Shown here piece by piece: positions 1 to 12,480 of a DNA stretch of 64,000 nt (its first letter is position 1; the number at the start of each line of letters is the position of its first letter). A model generated the notes under the pieces. That model worked only from the letters and a program-made list of their open reading frames with translations. It made no database searches and was not told where the DNA came from. Source of the DNA: Luzula sylvatica. Its lineage: Eukaryota; Streptophyta; Magnoliopsida; Poales; Juncaceae. The translations under genes and the position numbers were made by a program. The DNA lies in the NCBI GenBank assembly GCA_946800325.1, contig OX326957.1:25297554-25361553 (forward strand), read 5' to 3'.

Positions 1-1127
1 CCAGAATCAGCGTCCTCCTGTTCAACATAGATGCACTCCTTCGATTCACGCCACATCGCCTGAACCACCGGAGTGCTATCGAACCGGTAATACTCGCCCA
101 AAATCGGCTTGATCGCCTTGGTCGCCTCCATTGCATGGTAATGAGGCATTGTCGAGAACAAATGGTGCGCAACATGTGTATCGGTAATATTATGAAATAC
201 CTTGTTTAGAATTCCGTAGCTTCTGTCCATGGTAGACATAGCACCGCGCAACCAGTCCCATTCGGACGAATCGTAATGAGGCAATGCTGGGTGTGTATGC
301 TGGAGATACGTGATTAAAACCAGAAACCCATTCACGATCAAAAGGGGCACGCCATAAACGCGCAACACCCACCAGAACCCGAAAGAGGTCGCCAGGCGAA
401 AGAGAATCAAACTAGCGGTTATAACCCCAGCATCTGAAATGAAAATCTGGGCTCGTTCACGGTCTGAGTAAATCGGCCCGTACGGGTCATAGTGGCAAGC
501 AAAACGAGAGTAACGTCGGCCCGAGGCATTCCTGCAAAGATAGAGTGGCCAGCCTAGAGTGAGTTGGGCGAATAGGTATAGGCTGCGGACGATCGGGTTG
601 TTGTAACGGTACTTCGAGTAGGATCTGATGGCGGATTTGGGCTTGGGAACAAACACCTCATCACGTTCCATTGAGCCGGTGTTGGAGTGGTGACGACGGT
701 GGCTATACTTCCATGAGAAGTACGGGACCAGGAGTGCCGAGTGGAGCACCAGACCGACAATATCGTCGAGCAACGAGTAATCCGAGAATGCATGGTGTCC
801 GCACTCGTGCGCGATGACCCAAACACCAGTTAACACACAGCCTTGCATGGCCCAGTAGATCAGCCAGGCAAAGTACTTCAAAGAGGATGGCATAATTGGG
901 ATCCACATTAATGCTACATACAAAAGGACGATGGAAATGGCCAAGTCGCGAACCACGAAGGAGAAAGACCGGAGAATGGAGCGTTCGAAGCAGTGTGACG
1001 GAATCGCCTTCTTGATCTGGCTTAGAGTGAACGGAGGCTTCTCGGTTGGGGATCTTCTGGTTGTGGCCCTATCGCCTTTCTCTCGACTCAGTTGCTCCTT
1101 CGCCGACATTCGTCCTCCTCCGCCCAT
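1..1127 (-). CDS. FAD2: FAD2-type oleoyl (delta-12) fatty acid desaturase, 3' end cut by window edge
   Basis: This gene makes an ER-membrane desaturase that converts oleate on phosphatidylcholine to linoleate. One uninterrupted frame of 375 codons runs from an ATG at 1127 to the left edge; FAD2 proteins have about 383 residues, so only the last few codons are missing. The three histidine boxes that bind the di-iron centre are intact: HECGHH at residues 107-112, HRRHH at 143-147 and HVAHH at 318-322. The N-terminus (MGGGGRM) and the stretch [17 protein letters not shown] are typical of FAD2. Alanine precedes the first box, as in ordinary desaturases, whereas acetylenases and conjugases usually have glycine there. 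Residues 117-122 read YSLLDD where YQWLDD is usual, so some divergence exists. The coding exon has no intron, as in other FAD2 genes. Function as a plain delta-12 desaturase is inferred from the family. Confidence 0.95.
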   Translation of the reverse strand, partial: MGGGGRMSAKEQLSREKGDRATTRRSPTEKPPFTLSQIKKAIPSHCFERSILRSFSFVVRDLAISIVLLYVALMWIPIMPSSLKYFAWLIYWAMQGCVLTGVWVIAHECGHHAFSDYSLLDDIVGLVLHSALLVPYFSWKYSHRRHHSNTGSMERDEVFVPKPKSAIRSYSKYRYNNPIVRSLYLFAQLTLGWPLYLCRNASGRRYSRFACHYDPYGPIYSDRERAQIFISDAGVITASLILFRLATSFGFWWVLRVYGVPLLIVNGFLVLITYLQHTHPALPHYDSSEWDWLRGAMSTMDRSYGILNKVFHNITDTHVAHHLFSTMPHYHAMEATKAIKPILGEYYRFDSTPVVQAMWRESKECIYVEQEDADS

Positions 1128-1679
1128 CTCTCAGAGAGTAGAAGCAAAAAAAAATTTAGTAGACTAGTTGCTCTGAAAAGAAGTCCATGTTGGTATGCAA
1201 TTCAGACCAAGCATATGCAGTTATGACAAGTAGTACATAAAAAATTGAACATGATTTTCTGTCGGGACATGAACTTAAATAATGGGGCAAAACCAGCTTG
1301 CATATGATATTATGCTGATTCGTTTTCATTTCCTTGTCTCGTGTGCTGAACTAATGAATCAGTCTAGTTTATAGTTTAAACACATGCTACCACGTGACTT
1401 GTGTAACACGGCCAACGAAACATCGAAAGATCAAAGATGAATTTAAACGGGATAAGGGCTGATATTTGTAGGGAGGGTATGGTCTCTCCAAGATTTTCGT
1501 CCAACAACGTATATAATTAGTTATTCAATCTATTTTATCAGTATATCAGTGTAAATTGTAGTGTTTGTATTTTTTCAAAAAAATATGTAAAATAATTTTA
1601 ATAAATATGTTTTATTTTGGCTCCCCAAAAAAACTCTATCAAGATCCGTGTTGGGGAGATCTTTAATTACAAAGACGCA
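1128..1679. promoter_or_regulatory. 5' flank of the FAD2-like gene
   Basis: No coding sequence is seen. On the minus strand a pyrimidine-rich tract ending in AG lies just before the ATG (about 1133-1165). This fits the 3' splice site of the 5'-UTR intron that FAD2 genes usually carry. The intron donor and the transcription start could not be placed. Confidence 0.4.
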
Positions 1680-3200
1680 TCCATTTTTAATTACAAAATT
1701 TTCACTTTTAAAATTGCGTTAAAATAAGTTATTTACCCACATCTTTATTTTGAATCCAATTTTGTGCAATTTTCTTGTATCACATCATCATTTTTTTTTG
1801 TTAAGCATTAGATTATAATATGTGGCAAAATTCAAACCATTGATTTTTTATAAATATTTTTTCTCTGTAACTATTTAAGTATCCATTATTTTACACTATG
1901 TTTTAAAAATTATTAAAAAATCACATCATCATATATTAATGATGTTGACTATTATTATTGGTTAGGTTCATGTTAAACTAACTTTATTCAATTGTTTATC
2001 ATTTCACATAAGATTACATGATCAAATTCGAATGCAATAAAAGATGAAACATTTATATATGAAATACCAATGTTTTAAATTGCGATATAGCGGTCCATTG
2101 CGCTTGGACTGTAATTTACATATGACCACCGATATTACGGTCATATTGCGGCGCTATTTAGTGGGTTGCGGCGTTGCGTTTTGTAAATATTTATTGCGAT
2201 TTGCGCTATGGCGGCGCAATTGCGCCGCAATTTAAATCATTGTGAAATACTAATAACTTAATATATAATATTATAAACATACAACATATAATAGTATTAT
2301 TTTTAGAATTTTAATTTTAATTTTAATAATTCATCAAATATATTTGTTTTAATTTTCTTTTTATTTTGACATCCATATTACCATAGTTGCAACATATCAT
2401 TTTTCATAATTTGAATTTGTAAAAATATTATGTAAATAATACAATGCAAAAAGTGCATTTTTACAAAATAAAATTTTAATTATTTTATTTACATAATAGA
2501 ATTTACATATTAATATTTATTTTTCAAAATTATAACTATATTAATACCTTATAGTTCTAATTTTTGTGATCAAACAAATTTAATATTATTGTTTTTGAAA
2601 AATAATAGAAATAAAAAATTATCCAACGAAATAATTTCTTAAATTTATAAACACTTATAAAATAATAATGTTATTTTGAAAATATAAAATTAAAACAAAT
2701 ATGACATAAAATAATTTATATTTATGTTATGCTAATTAATATTTATTAAATTACTTTCATTATTAAGTTTGATATTATTTATAATTTTCATTGCATTTTG
2801 AATCAATAACAAATTATTAGTACTATGTAATTAATGTTATGTTACTACGTATGTTGTACGATTCATTATTTTTACATTTGATATTGTATGAAATATTGTG
2901 AAAAAAAATGATATAATATTTATTTTTATGTGTTATGTAAATCGTGTCATACCTCATATATTATTATGATAAAATAACATTAATATAAGTGTTGTTATTT
3001 GATTAAGAAAATAAATTTTTTTGTCATCATAATTTAAAATAATAGTAAAACATATACATAATCATAGAAAAATTAGTTCAAATAATTATATTATGAAATG
3101 ATATTATCAATATTATATTATTATCATATTTATATGTACTTTATATTATAACGAAAAACATAATTAATATCATCACCGCGTAGCGCGAATATTCTCCGAG
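1680..3200 (+). mobile_element. Helitron-like element, AT-rich, non-coding
   Basis: The stretch ends at 3200 with a short GC-rich palindrome (CGCGTAGCGCG, 3178-3188) about 12 bases before the end. This is the usual arrangement of a Helitron 3' terminus, although the last bases read CGAG where CTAG is expected. Part of its body (about 1935-2045) is similar to the reverse complement of about 63770-63900, which belongs to a second element with a cleaner Helitron-type end at 62980. No Rep/helicase coding is seen. The 5' boundary is a guess. A hAT MITE is inserted at 2068-2242. Confidence 0.4.
2068..2242. mobile_element. hAT-type MITE, 175 bp, copy 1
   Basis: The terminal inverted repeats begin CAATG(T/A)TTTAAATTGCG at both ends. 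A perfect 8-bp target duplication, TGAAATAC, flanks the element at 2060-2067 and 2243-2250. The interior is rich in GCGG/CCGC motifs and has no coding capacity. A second copy lies at 46106-46289 with its own different duplication. The 8-bp duplication points to the hAT superfamily. Confidence 0.9.
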
Positions 3201-5263
3201 TTAATATTAATTTCTGTAAAGTTAACGTTGATGGAGAGTTAAGTTATTTATTCTTTCAAATTTAAAAAAAAGTCATCAATGCATATATATTTTTTCTCTA
3301 TATATGGACAATGGTCGATGGCATTAAACAATAAAAAACATTGATCTATAACAACTACTAGAGGGTATCTCGCTCCACATCGAAATATTAATTAGTATTA
3401 TTATTATATGTTAAAATAGTAATTACAATTTATAGAAATTACAATTGATTCTTTTTCCAATTTTACACAGATAGAGTGTACCTCGCTCTGTTTAGAATAG
3501 CAAAATATTTTCTCAAGAAAAAAGAAAAAATAGAGACCCTACATTAATTGTTACATTCTTTTTTTTGGGACAATAATAAAAAAAGTTCTAGAAATTTTTT
3601 TTTACGTTGTACTTGTAGTTGGACATATGACATTGTGACATTTGATACATAGTTGAGTACACTTGAAAATTGACGTACTCAACTAAAATGTTTTTGTTTT
3701 GTTTCGAATTTTACTATTGTATAATTCATTCAGTGACGTGTTTTATGAGTTTTTGACTTTTGTATTTCCTACGTGCCTATACAATATATTTATTAGGATA
3801 TATTAGAATACAATGAAATTATCAACCAAATTATCTTTCATAATGTTTATTATACTTTGATGTTTATTATACAATGAAATTATCAACCAAATTTTTCATG
3901 TGTACATATTTGTTAGTATTTTGATGTTTCATATTTTAAGGACTATTCTTGTTTTGTATGTTTTTTCAGAATTATTATTGATTTTTTATTTTTATTTCGA
4001 AGGATATGTATTTAAAAATTTACAAGAATATTATTTTGTAGTTCCAAAATTTGATATGTTTCATTAAAATTTGCAAGAATATTATTTTGTAGTTACAAAA
4101 TTTGATATGTTTCATTTATAACGTACAAATCTAAAAATATTGAAAAGTCAACAATTCAAAACATGATCTTGAATGACCTAATAATCGAACAATTCGGTAA
4201 ATGATTGACCCGTAATCTGAATCCGTCCAACTTCCGAATATGTTGTCGAAGTGATATGAAAATACTTTAATTTTGCTATTTTGCAAGTTTACACCTGGCA
4301 AAAAAACTAATACGTACATGCATTATAGTATACTAGAAATCGCCTCCTTCGAAGCGATGCCGAGTCTGGTTTCTCTCCGTCGAGCGCGTTGGAGGAGAGA
4401 GAGCGGCATTGAGGCACTCGAACGTGAAGGAGGAGAGACGACGATGCTGCAGGCGGAATCCCGTAAATCGCCCAAATTATCGCCGCGACGAAACCCTAGA
4501 TCGCTTCTTTTATCGCCGTGGCGAGATTCTCAGAACAAAAATAATGAGGAGAGAGAAACGTTGGTGCTTGTTATACATGGGAAACAAACATGGACTTGGT
4601 CCATGATGGACCATGGATGGAAATAACTGTGGTCCACGAAAACCGGATGCATTCGGAAACGGACGATCAAGATGATGAGTTAAAATTTACCACATGATCC
4701 GACGGCCCAGAATGAAGTGGTGACGTGGCAGCACATGATAAAAATAATTTTGTTTGCTTTATACATATTATTAATTTTCTTGATATGTAAATATATATAC
4801 AGATTATATTATATATGGGTGTGAAGAATTTGTTTTTATCGGAAAATAATACATGTGATTTTTTTTAATACATCGTATGCATGCATATTGCATAGTATAT
4901 ATTTTTAATCTCATCTCATGATTTTCACGTTAGTTACATAAGAAGAGTATAGGTAACATATAATGGGCTGGCCCGTAACTTTTTGCAAAGAAAATAAAAA
5001 ATCAATTAATTAAATTTAAGTATAATAATAATAATAAACATGATACTTGCTTAAAAAATTAAAATAATGAAATAATGCAAGCAAATCGTAAGTTGAATTT
5101 ATAATATTTTCTTGAGAACAAATAGAGAAGACTAGTTTGTCTTTCATGTCAATAAGATTTGAATCTACAATTTTTTAATATTGAACAAGTCCTTGCACCC
5201 ACGTGCTTTCCTGCTCAACATGTGCGTCCATGTTTATACTCTCTCTTCTTGTTCGTTCACGCT

Positions 5264-5266
<3 letters not shown>
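3201..5266. other. AT-rich intergenic DNA, no gene recognised
   Basis: The sequence is mostly AT-rich and without coding signal. A more GC-rich island at about 4340-4620 contains an AAACCCTAGA motif that is common in plant 5' leaders. The open frames across it resemble no known protein. It may be a decayed promoter or leader. Confidence 0.4.

Positions 5267-5305
<39 letters not shown>
5267..5305. repeat. (GA)n microsatellite
   Basis: A pure GA dinucleotide run. It is followed to about 5465 by GC-moderate sequence that I do not recognise. Confidence 0.95.
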
Positions 5306-5307
<2 letters not shown>

Positions 5308-5473
5308 AGTCGATGGTGGCGGTTGTGAGAGCGAGAAGATTCGAACAATCCCTAAAACGATGGTGATCAACTTGGCCTTGGCGATCCCGAAAGAGAATGA
5401 GAGGGAGAGCGTGACCGAGAAGAGAGGAACAATATATAGTCAGTAAAGTTTAGCAGCATCGGCAAACTGTTTA

Positions 5474-6030
5474 CTATATTGATCCGATACGGAAAAAACA
5501 GAGTCATAGACATGTCAGATACGGATACACATCCGATACGTATCTGACACACCAGCTGGCGTATCATTATAAAAAATATTAAAATTATACTGGATACGTT
5601 TAAATACGCACCAGATACGTCAAACTACAGTCGGATACAGACGCACTGAATCAGCACAGCGAGAGTTCTTTTGACGATTATAATACCCACACCAGCTCTT
5701 TATTTATAGACCAACTCACTGCGATTGGATGTTGACTTAGAACGGTGGGACTAACAAATATACTCTTTGTATCGGAAAAGCACTGCGGCCCAGCCCATTT
5801 TGAGATATCTTCTTTTCTGGGAGATCTTGTGAGGCACATATTATATTATATCATATCATGAATTATTGTTCTATGTATTATATTATTCAGAATCGATGGT
5901 TCAATATTTTGAAAATTCAATATAAATATATATATATACGTTTCGTATCCTAGTATGTTTTAAAATTGACGTATCTCCGTATCCATATCGCATCGGATAC
6001 GGTACTCGTACCCGTATCCGTGCAACATAG
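5474..6030. mobile_element. non-autonomous hAT element, GGATACG family, copy 1 (557 bp)
   Basis: The right end reads CCGTGCAACATAG and the left end CTATATTGATCCGATACGG, forming imperfect terminal inverted repeats of the form CTATGTTGCACGGATACGG. Both sides carry the perfect 8-bp duplication ACTGTTTA (5466-5473 and 6031-6038). Many copies of GGATACG or CGTATCC lie just inside the ends, the usual position of hAT transposase-binding motifs. There is no coding capacity. Confidence 0.9.
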
Positions 6031-6038
6031 ACTGTTTA

Positions 6039-6801
6039 TCAAGAGAAACTAGAAGTGAAAAAGAACTTATCAAACTCTGATACGGGCACAATGTCCCAGC
6101 TATCCGAACTGGAGCAGTTTACAACCACGAATAAAGCCCAATTACCTTCTTTAATGGTGAACTCTGCTGCCAGCAACTCCAACCTCGACGAAGAGTTCTT
6201 TGTAGTAGTGCAAGTTGTGACCTATTGGAGACATTACCATGGCCGGTCCTACACATTTTGCGACCCTAAGCAATAATTAACTCGACATATTTTAATATAC
6301 TGATAATTAATGATACCAATTCTATTGAAAAATATCAAACTATCAATATAATAATTATTAGAAATTAGCACAACATTTATATAGCAAATAAATGAGTTTG
6401 AATATTTTTTTTGGCAAGTCAGTTAGAGTAGGAAATATATAGATTCAAGATTAATTATTGATCACATAAATGAACCTAAATAAAAAATATAATATTTTCA
6501 ATTAAAATGAATGTTATCAACTATCATATATTGATATACTTGGAGAAATTTCATAGAGGACCTTTTTTTACATTTTCTCATATACTTGGAGTTGGAGAAA
6601 TTTCATAGAGGACTGACTATCATTTAAGGGTTTTTTTTTTTTACATTTTCCTTTCGTTCCACGTGACATAGAAATACATAGTGCAAATTTATTTTTTAAT
6701 AAAACAATAATTCATGTGAATTTGTATTCATCACCGAGAACAAGTAATGTCATCATATTTGTTTAGTTTAATTAACAAATAGTTTGTACTAAATATAATT
6801 T
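6039..6801. other. intergenic DNA between two hAT copies
   Basis: A 73-codon open frame at 6055-6276 (plus) has protein-like codon use, but I do not recognise it. Removing the upstream hAT would join it to the sequence before 5474, so it may be an old gene fragment. Beyond 6290 the DNA is AT-rich. A segment reading GGAGAAATTTCATAGAGGAC occurs twice (about 6541 and 6593). Confidence 0.3.
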
Positions 6802-6809
6802 GTAGGGCC

Positions 6810-7358
6810 CTATGTTACGCGGATACTTCAAAAACGCAGAAGTATCCTGAGGATACGCGTATCCGATACGGATACGGGTGCGATACGGCTCGGATACGTA
6901 TCGGATACGCCACGTGGCGTATCCGAATATTTTAATATTTTTTTTTCGGATACGGCGGGGATACGGCAGGATACGGCTGGGGATACGGCCAGGATACGGC
7001 TGGGATACTCCATTTAGGATACTTCGGCCCATTATATATTTTGGCCCATAATATTTTTAAATAAATTATATATGATACTTCTAGGATACTTCTAGATTAG
7101 TTCTAAAATATTTCTAGAACAAGTTTATAATAGTTTTATGATACTTGTATTGTTTGCTTGATATTATTTATTGCCATGATATTTAATTTAAAAATATAAT
7201 TAATTAATTATTTAATTTATTACTTATTTATTAATTATATATAATATAAATATATTAAATTGCCGTATCCCCGTATCCGTGATTTTTTGAAAATTGCCGT
7301 ATCGCCGTATCCGTATCGTATCGGATACGCTACCCGTATCCGTATCCGTGCAACATAG
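6810..7358. mobile_element. non-autonomous hAT element, GGATACG family, copy 2 (549 bp)
   Basis: The left end is CTATGTTACGCGGATAC and the right end GTATCCGTGCAACATAG. The perfect 8-bp duplication GTAGGGCC lies at 6802-6809 and 7359-7366. Dense GGATACG repeats occupy the first 200 bp and the last 100 bp around an AT-rich core. It belongs to the same family as 5474-6030. Confidence 0.92.
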
Positions 7359-7366
7359 GTAGGGCC

Positions 7367-7980
7367 TTGTCACTGTAGGAGGCCCAAAGCCATGGCTTTG
7401 TCTGCCTTGCTACAGGGTCAGGGCTGGACATTACCTCCTCCTCGAGGACTCCGAAGACTCTAATTTAGACTCGAACCTTACACCTTCGAAGCACACCAAT
7501 GAACATCCAACGCTAAAGCCCATGGCCGAGCAGCACGTAGGGCTCTAATCAGACAATTCAATCGTGCTATGAGGGGACAATTCCAAAGAAATGATAAATT
7601 ATGGGTCAGAGCATTTGTTAAGCATCTCGATCATCAAGGATAGCCACGCCACGGTGACCAGGGGAGAGGCAGCCCCGGTGTCAGAGTTGGCCCCAGAATG
7701 GTCATAGACATATCACACCAATCACTCTTCTTTTTCTCCAATCCTTCATCTTTGCTTATTCGTGCTCCATGAGCAACCAGGTAATGGATCGCAACCGCAA
7801 ACCCGCCAATATTATCTTGCGTCCTGTAACATAGACCATTCGCCATTGTCCATAGACGTAACAGCCAAAGAAAGATGCCGCACTTGAAAATATAATCAGA
7901 ACATTCCAATTTTATTGTGTACAAATTTGATAATCATTCATAATTCACACAAAGGCTATACCGAGAGATCAAATAAGAAT
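7367..7980. other. GC-moderate intergenic sequence, not recognised
   Basis: Short open frames occur on both strands, but none matches a family I know. The composition is less AT-rich than its surroundings, so a decayed gene or transposon segment is possible. Confidence 0.25.
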
Positions 7981-9318
7981 TTAAATATAAAAAATTAGGA
8001 AACCGATGGACATTTGGAAGGATCGGTTCTTATCGTTTGAGGGGAGAATGACCTTATTGAATTCCGTAATAATGGGGAAAATAAATTTTTTAATGGGGGC
8101 CACTGATTTCCCGAAATGGGATGTACAAAAAATGGAATCGATAAGGATTAATTTCTTATGGAAAGGAATGAGAGAGGATGATAAGGGCCTAATCCTCACA
8201 AATTTGAAAGAGACTTGTTTACCAAAAAAGATGGGGGAATTGGGGATGACAGACTTGGGGTTAAGAAATAAGGCGTTGATGACAAAGTAGTTGTGGAAAG
8301 CTATAGATACGAATAATACACTTTTCAAGGAAATAGTAACGCTACGCTACGCACCGATACATACAACAATTTTATCGCGAATAAGGGACTCGGAGTCTCA
8401 ACTGATGAAAGGGGCACTAAACACGAGACCCTTCTTTCAGACCAGAATAAAATGGATGGAGGGTACGGGCGAGATACCGGTTTGGGATTCCAATTGGGGG
8501 AAGGAATCATGTGGTATTCCGTGCCAAGCCTAATTTCTACTGTACAGGAGAAGAACTACGACTGAAAGACGTCTGTACAACTATGCCAAGACAAACACTA
8601 TTTTGAACCAATATGTCAGATCAGGGGAGGAGGATTGGGCAGAATTGGTAATGGGTCTGCCAATTCTGCAACAAACGGAAGATAATATTTTTATATGGGG
8701 GGTCCATACGAAGGACTTCCAAGGGGATGTTCGTAGGGGTGCCAACGGTTCGGATAGTGGTCGTACCAGATCCATATCCATATTATTTTTCGGATACGGA
8801 ATTATCCGGTTAGGATAATAAACGGATACGGATACGGTTTGAATATTGTCGGATACGGATATCATGTTATGATAATATAACTTATTTTTAATTAAATATA
8901 TATATAATTTGTAACATGAACGATATATATGATTATATTTGAACGTGATTTTACGATTGTTATTTTAAATCACTCACAAATCATTAATTTATATATGATA
9001 TTTGAACTAATATCAAATAAAATGCATAAAAACAATATATAATATACGGATTCGGATCCGGTTCCGGATACTCGAATCCGTTTCCGAATATCCGGATCAT
9101 AAAAATATCCGGATCCGGGACACGGATCCGGTCCCGGCACCAAAATCGAATATCGAATTCGGTTCCGGTTCCACAAATGTGTAATCATATCCATATCCGG
9201 ATCCACTCGGATCCGGATATTTTTTCGAATACGGTTCGGATCGGTTCGGGCAATACCCACATCATTGACACCCCTAGATGTTCGGATGGGATGATCTATT
9301 TATATTTCATAAATTTAA

Positions 9319-9320
<2 letters not shown>
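7981..9320 (+). mobile_element. L1-type LINE remnant, C-terminal reverse transcriptase region, interrupted by a hAT
   Basis: Two consecutive frames (8006-8290 and 8291-8533), separated by a stop codon, read as the region after the reverse-transcriptase core of plant LINE ORF2. They include motifs such as LSFEGRMTLLNSV, INFLWKG and the later GEIPVWDSNWG. The frame continues in pieces (EDWAELVMG, FIWGVHTKDF) to the hAT insertion at 8734 and resumes briefly after 9276. Stops and frameshifts show that it is dead. The true 5' and 3' ends were not located. Confidence 0.8.
8734..9276. mobile_element. non-autonomous hAT element with TAGGGGTG ends (543 bp)
   Basis: The left end is TAGGGGTGCCAACGGTTCGG. 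The right end, read inward, is TAGGGGTGTCAATGATGTGG. The perfect 8-bp duplication GATGTTCG lies at 8726-8733 and 9277-9284. GGATACGG and CCGGATCC motifs cluster inside both ends. It sits within the LINE remnant. A diverged relative starts near 13090. Confidence 0.92.

Positions 9321-9323
<3 letters not shown>

Positions 9324-9387
<64 letters not shown>
9324..9387. repeat. (TA)n microsatellite
   Basis: An uninterrupted run of about 32 TA units at the 3' end of the LINE remnant. Confidence 0.97.
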
Positions 9388-9390
<3 letters not shown>

Positions 9391-9829
9391 CTGTTTGTAA
9401 CTTTTATTTATGTTTAATTTCAAATGAGTGTGGGTTAGTTTTTTTTTTAAAATAAAAAACTCAAAAAAAAAATAATCCGTTTTGCTTAAGCCTAGATTTA
9501 TTTAGTGGTATATCTATAATTGAAATTTGAAATTTATTATATCAACTATAAACACGCACATGAAACGAAATGAATTACCTAATTTACTTTTTTAAATACA
9601 ATACGATCAATATTTTTGCAATACAAACAAGAAAAAGAAAGTTGTCCTCTACACATGTTAGTAAATCAATTTCTTTTACAGAATTATAATATATACACAG
9701 AACCATTTTTTTTGTACAATACATCAATATACTTATTTCTAAACATAAAATAGCATAACCTAAGATAGAAAAAAAGTAACACTGATCAAACCTCAATTTA
9801 GGAACCCAGATTTCAATTATTTCTCTCTG
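9388..9829. other. 3' flank of the permease gene
   Basis: AT-rich DNA downstream (on the minus strand) of the amino acid permease stop codon. It presumably holds the 3' UTR. I see no other gene. Confidence 0.5.
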
Positions 9830-12480
9830 TCATAATTTTGCTTTAAACGGAGTATAAGTCTTTAAAGACTCTACAATCCCTTTGACGGAAGCACAAGCAG
9901 ATGAGAGCGAAATAATAAAGCAAAGAACGCTCAAGCTCTGCAACACGATCCATTTAGGGCTCAAGAAAGGGATCTGTTTGGATTTAATATACATTTGTAC
10001 CGGGAAATAAACCGTCAAAGGCCAAAATACAATAGACCCCAAAAAACCTAGTATGGCGTTAAAAAACGGCATCAAAATCGCCAAGAACGTAGTTATTGTG
10101 ACAAAAATTGTGCGCCAAATTAGGGGAAATATACTAATTTTGATCTGAAAATTTTCATGGAGTTTTAAGGTACGCGAACTCGTGATCAGATTTCCATTTG
10201 GAAATGTCTTGGCTACTGTCGACTCAACGGCTGCATATATTGGTTGACAAAATACCTGTTAAAAATACATAGCAAATTAGATGTATAATCAAATATAGTT
10301 CGATTTAATGAGCATGAAATACAATAGAATGTCTACAATAAATTAGTCATACAAGAATTAAATGTATTTTTTTACAAGCCAAAATTCAGAATGCATGTGA
10401 ATAAAATTCATTTAAGTTTACTTCGATTTTTCTAGATTTAAAATTTAGCGTTCGATAAATTGTGAATTTTATAATTTAACATCCGAATTTGATGATCTTA
10501 GATTTTGACTATTAGAAGAACAAACACTTTCGAAGAGTATATATGAACTATATGCATTATAAGAACAATAAAGTCGGATATACCTGATATGCGCCGATTA
10601 AATGGATCACAACGCATATATTAGCGAAATCAACGAGCCAATAGGGTTCGTAAAATCCGGTAAGGATATTGCCGGGCGCACGATTGCCAAAAGCGGCATA
10701 ACCCAATAATGCATTGAGGAGATAGAATATGGTCGTTGTCGATACGCCAATAAATGATGCCTTTTTCATGACTTTATTTCCCCCTGGTGAAGTTTTTAGT
10801 GTATCCTACAATTCAGAAAATCATTATGAACTCATAAATTGAAAATAAAACATGAATGTCGTTTAATTATGAAGAAATGAAATTAATATAAGTACCTGAA
10901 TTTCAATGAGAATCGTTGAGTATGAATAGGCGAAAGCAATGTTTCCAAGTGATTGGAGTGCCAACCATATTTTTTGAGCTGAATTTACGTCCACTCCTAT
11001 TTCGGTGCCTGTGAGTGTAGTTTTTCCCGTATCGCCTGTGCATTTTAAAAATAAGTTGTCAATTTCACAGTAAAGTTTCCTATTGAACATTTAAAACTAA
11101 ATTGTTAATTATTATCAAAATAAGATTTGTTCGATAACAAATTGGCATTATTCAGATTTTCAAAGGGTTCAATTGAATATAATATTTCGGCAATTCCTAA
11201 TACAATATTGCTAGTAGAAAGATAACACAGCAATTTTTTTGGGAATTTTCAATAGTTAAAAATAGAGAAACATAATATACCTGAAATTATTTTGGCGATT
11301 GAAAGTCCGATTGAAATGCCAGAATAAGAAAAAGACATAATGGAGGCCAGAACAGAGAGGAACCATAAGTTATGGAAATTTGGTAGCTGAGACATGCAAA
11401 TTTGAAAAATTCCAAAGATGATCATATATAAGCTGTTCGAAACCTCACAATTGGCTTCATGACCTTTATTATGAAAGCAATTAGTTTTTTGTATTTCACT
11501 GCAAAATATATGGCCAATTAAAAATTAGAAAACAAAATTAATAAAAGAAAATGTCACATTTCTTAGATCATAACAAGAAATTTACTAAACTCGCTTTGCC
11601 CATTTACTAAAAATTTGATCCATTATACCCTTTTCATATTTTTATAGCTCAATAAATAAAATGTGCCAAGCTTGAGGGATAAGTTTTTTTTATGTTACAG
11701 GGGTACGCAACGAATTTTACATATATAAAATAATAGTTAGTATTTTAAGTAAAATTGTCGAACTTACGCAGCACTAATAGACGCAGTTATTGTGTATCCA
11801 ACCATGGTTCCGAATAAATTAAGATATTGGCATATCACACACAACCAAACTTGATTTTTACCTGAATTTTTCAATTTGAATTAGAAACCAGAAACAAAAT
11901 TAATCAAAACTGGAGATATCATGAAGATATAATAGTTTATAAAATCAATTAATTAAACTTATCTAGTAGAATTTGAACTAATGTTATACAAGTAGTTAAG
12001 TACCTAAGTTTGATTTGACAACGTCCATGTATGTATGGTTTCGTTTGCCCGTGATTGGATCGCCGGTGCGATAACAATTAGCTAAAAGGTTAGACATGTA
12101 GAAGGTAATGAGCGAGAATAAAATCAGAATAATCGGGCCAGCTATCCATCCTAGTTGTGCCATAGCCCACGCTAAAGAGAGAACTCCCGAGCCAATAATT
12201 GCCGTTATTATGTGTGCACTTGCTGTCCACACAGTACCTATAGGAAAATATAACATAAATATTTAGTTAAACTTAATGCGAATCAAAGTTTATTCGGATG
12301 AGAACTTCAGATATTTGCCAAGTCGATTCGGGAAAAGAAGAAAATAATACCAGTTCGTTGGGGCCTCCCGTCATCGTCGAACAGTTCGCCACCATGGGGT
12401 GTTATTATGGAATCCGTAGATCTTATATCGTTGTCATCAATGGCGAGTTCCATATCGATAGCAATCTCGGCTCTTTCCAT
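9830..12480 (-). CDS. AAP: amino acid permease (AAP family), 7 exons, intact
   Basis: A plasma-membrane proton/amino-acid symporter of the AAAP superfamily. Exons (minus strand): 12480-12351, 12237-12004, 11861-11768, 11498-11281, 11035-10896, 10805-10584 and 10255-9830. All introns are GT-AG, and the joined frame is open for 487 residues, normal for AAPs (about 480). Exon 1 ends in the conserved DDDGRPQRTG leader. Exon 2 carries TVWTASAHIITAIIGSGVLS and CYRTGDP. Exon 4 has a QLPNFHNLWFLSVLASIMSF-like stretch. Exon 6 has GYAAFGNRAPGNILTGFYEP, the AAP signature, with N where D is common. Exon 7 starts VFCQPIYAAVE and contains the final hydrophobic helices. About 10-11 membrane spans are expected. 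Which AAP subgroup it belongs to, and its substrate preference, cannot be told from sequence alone. Confidence 0.95.

Noticed and set aside
1..1127. FAD2 at first seemed broken because only short frames were apparent
   Set aside because: Reading the minus strand codon by codon shows one open frame from 1127 to the window edge. The stop is simply outside the window.
4273..4626. 117-codon open frame with AAACCCTAGA-like leader motifs
   Set aside because: It spans a GC-rich island, is Arg/Glu-rich and resembles no protein. The overlapping frame is equally open.
7634..7924. 96-codon minus-strand frame
   Set aside because: Composition is loosely protein-like, but I could match no domain and no exon structure, so no gene is called.
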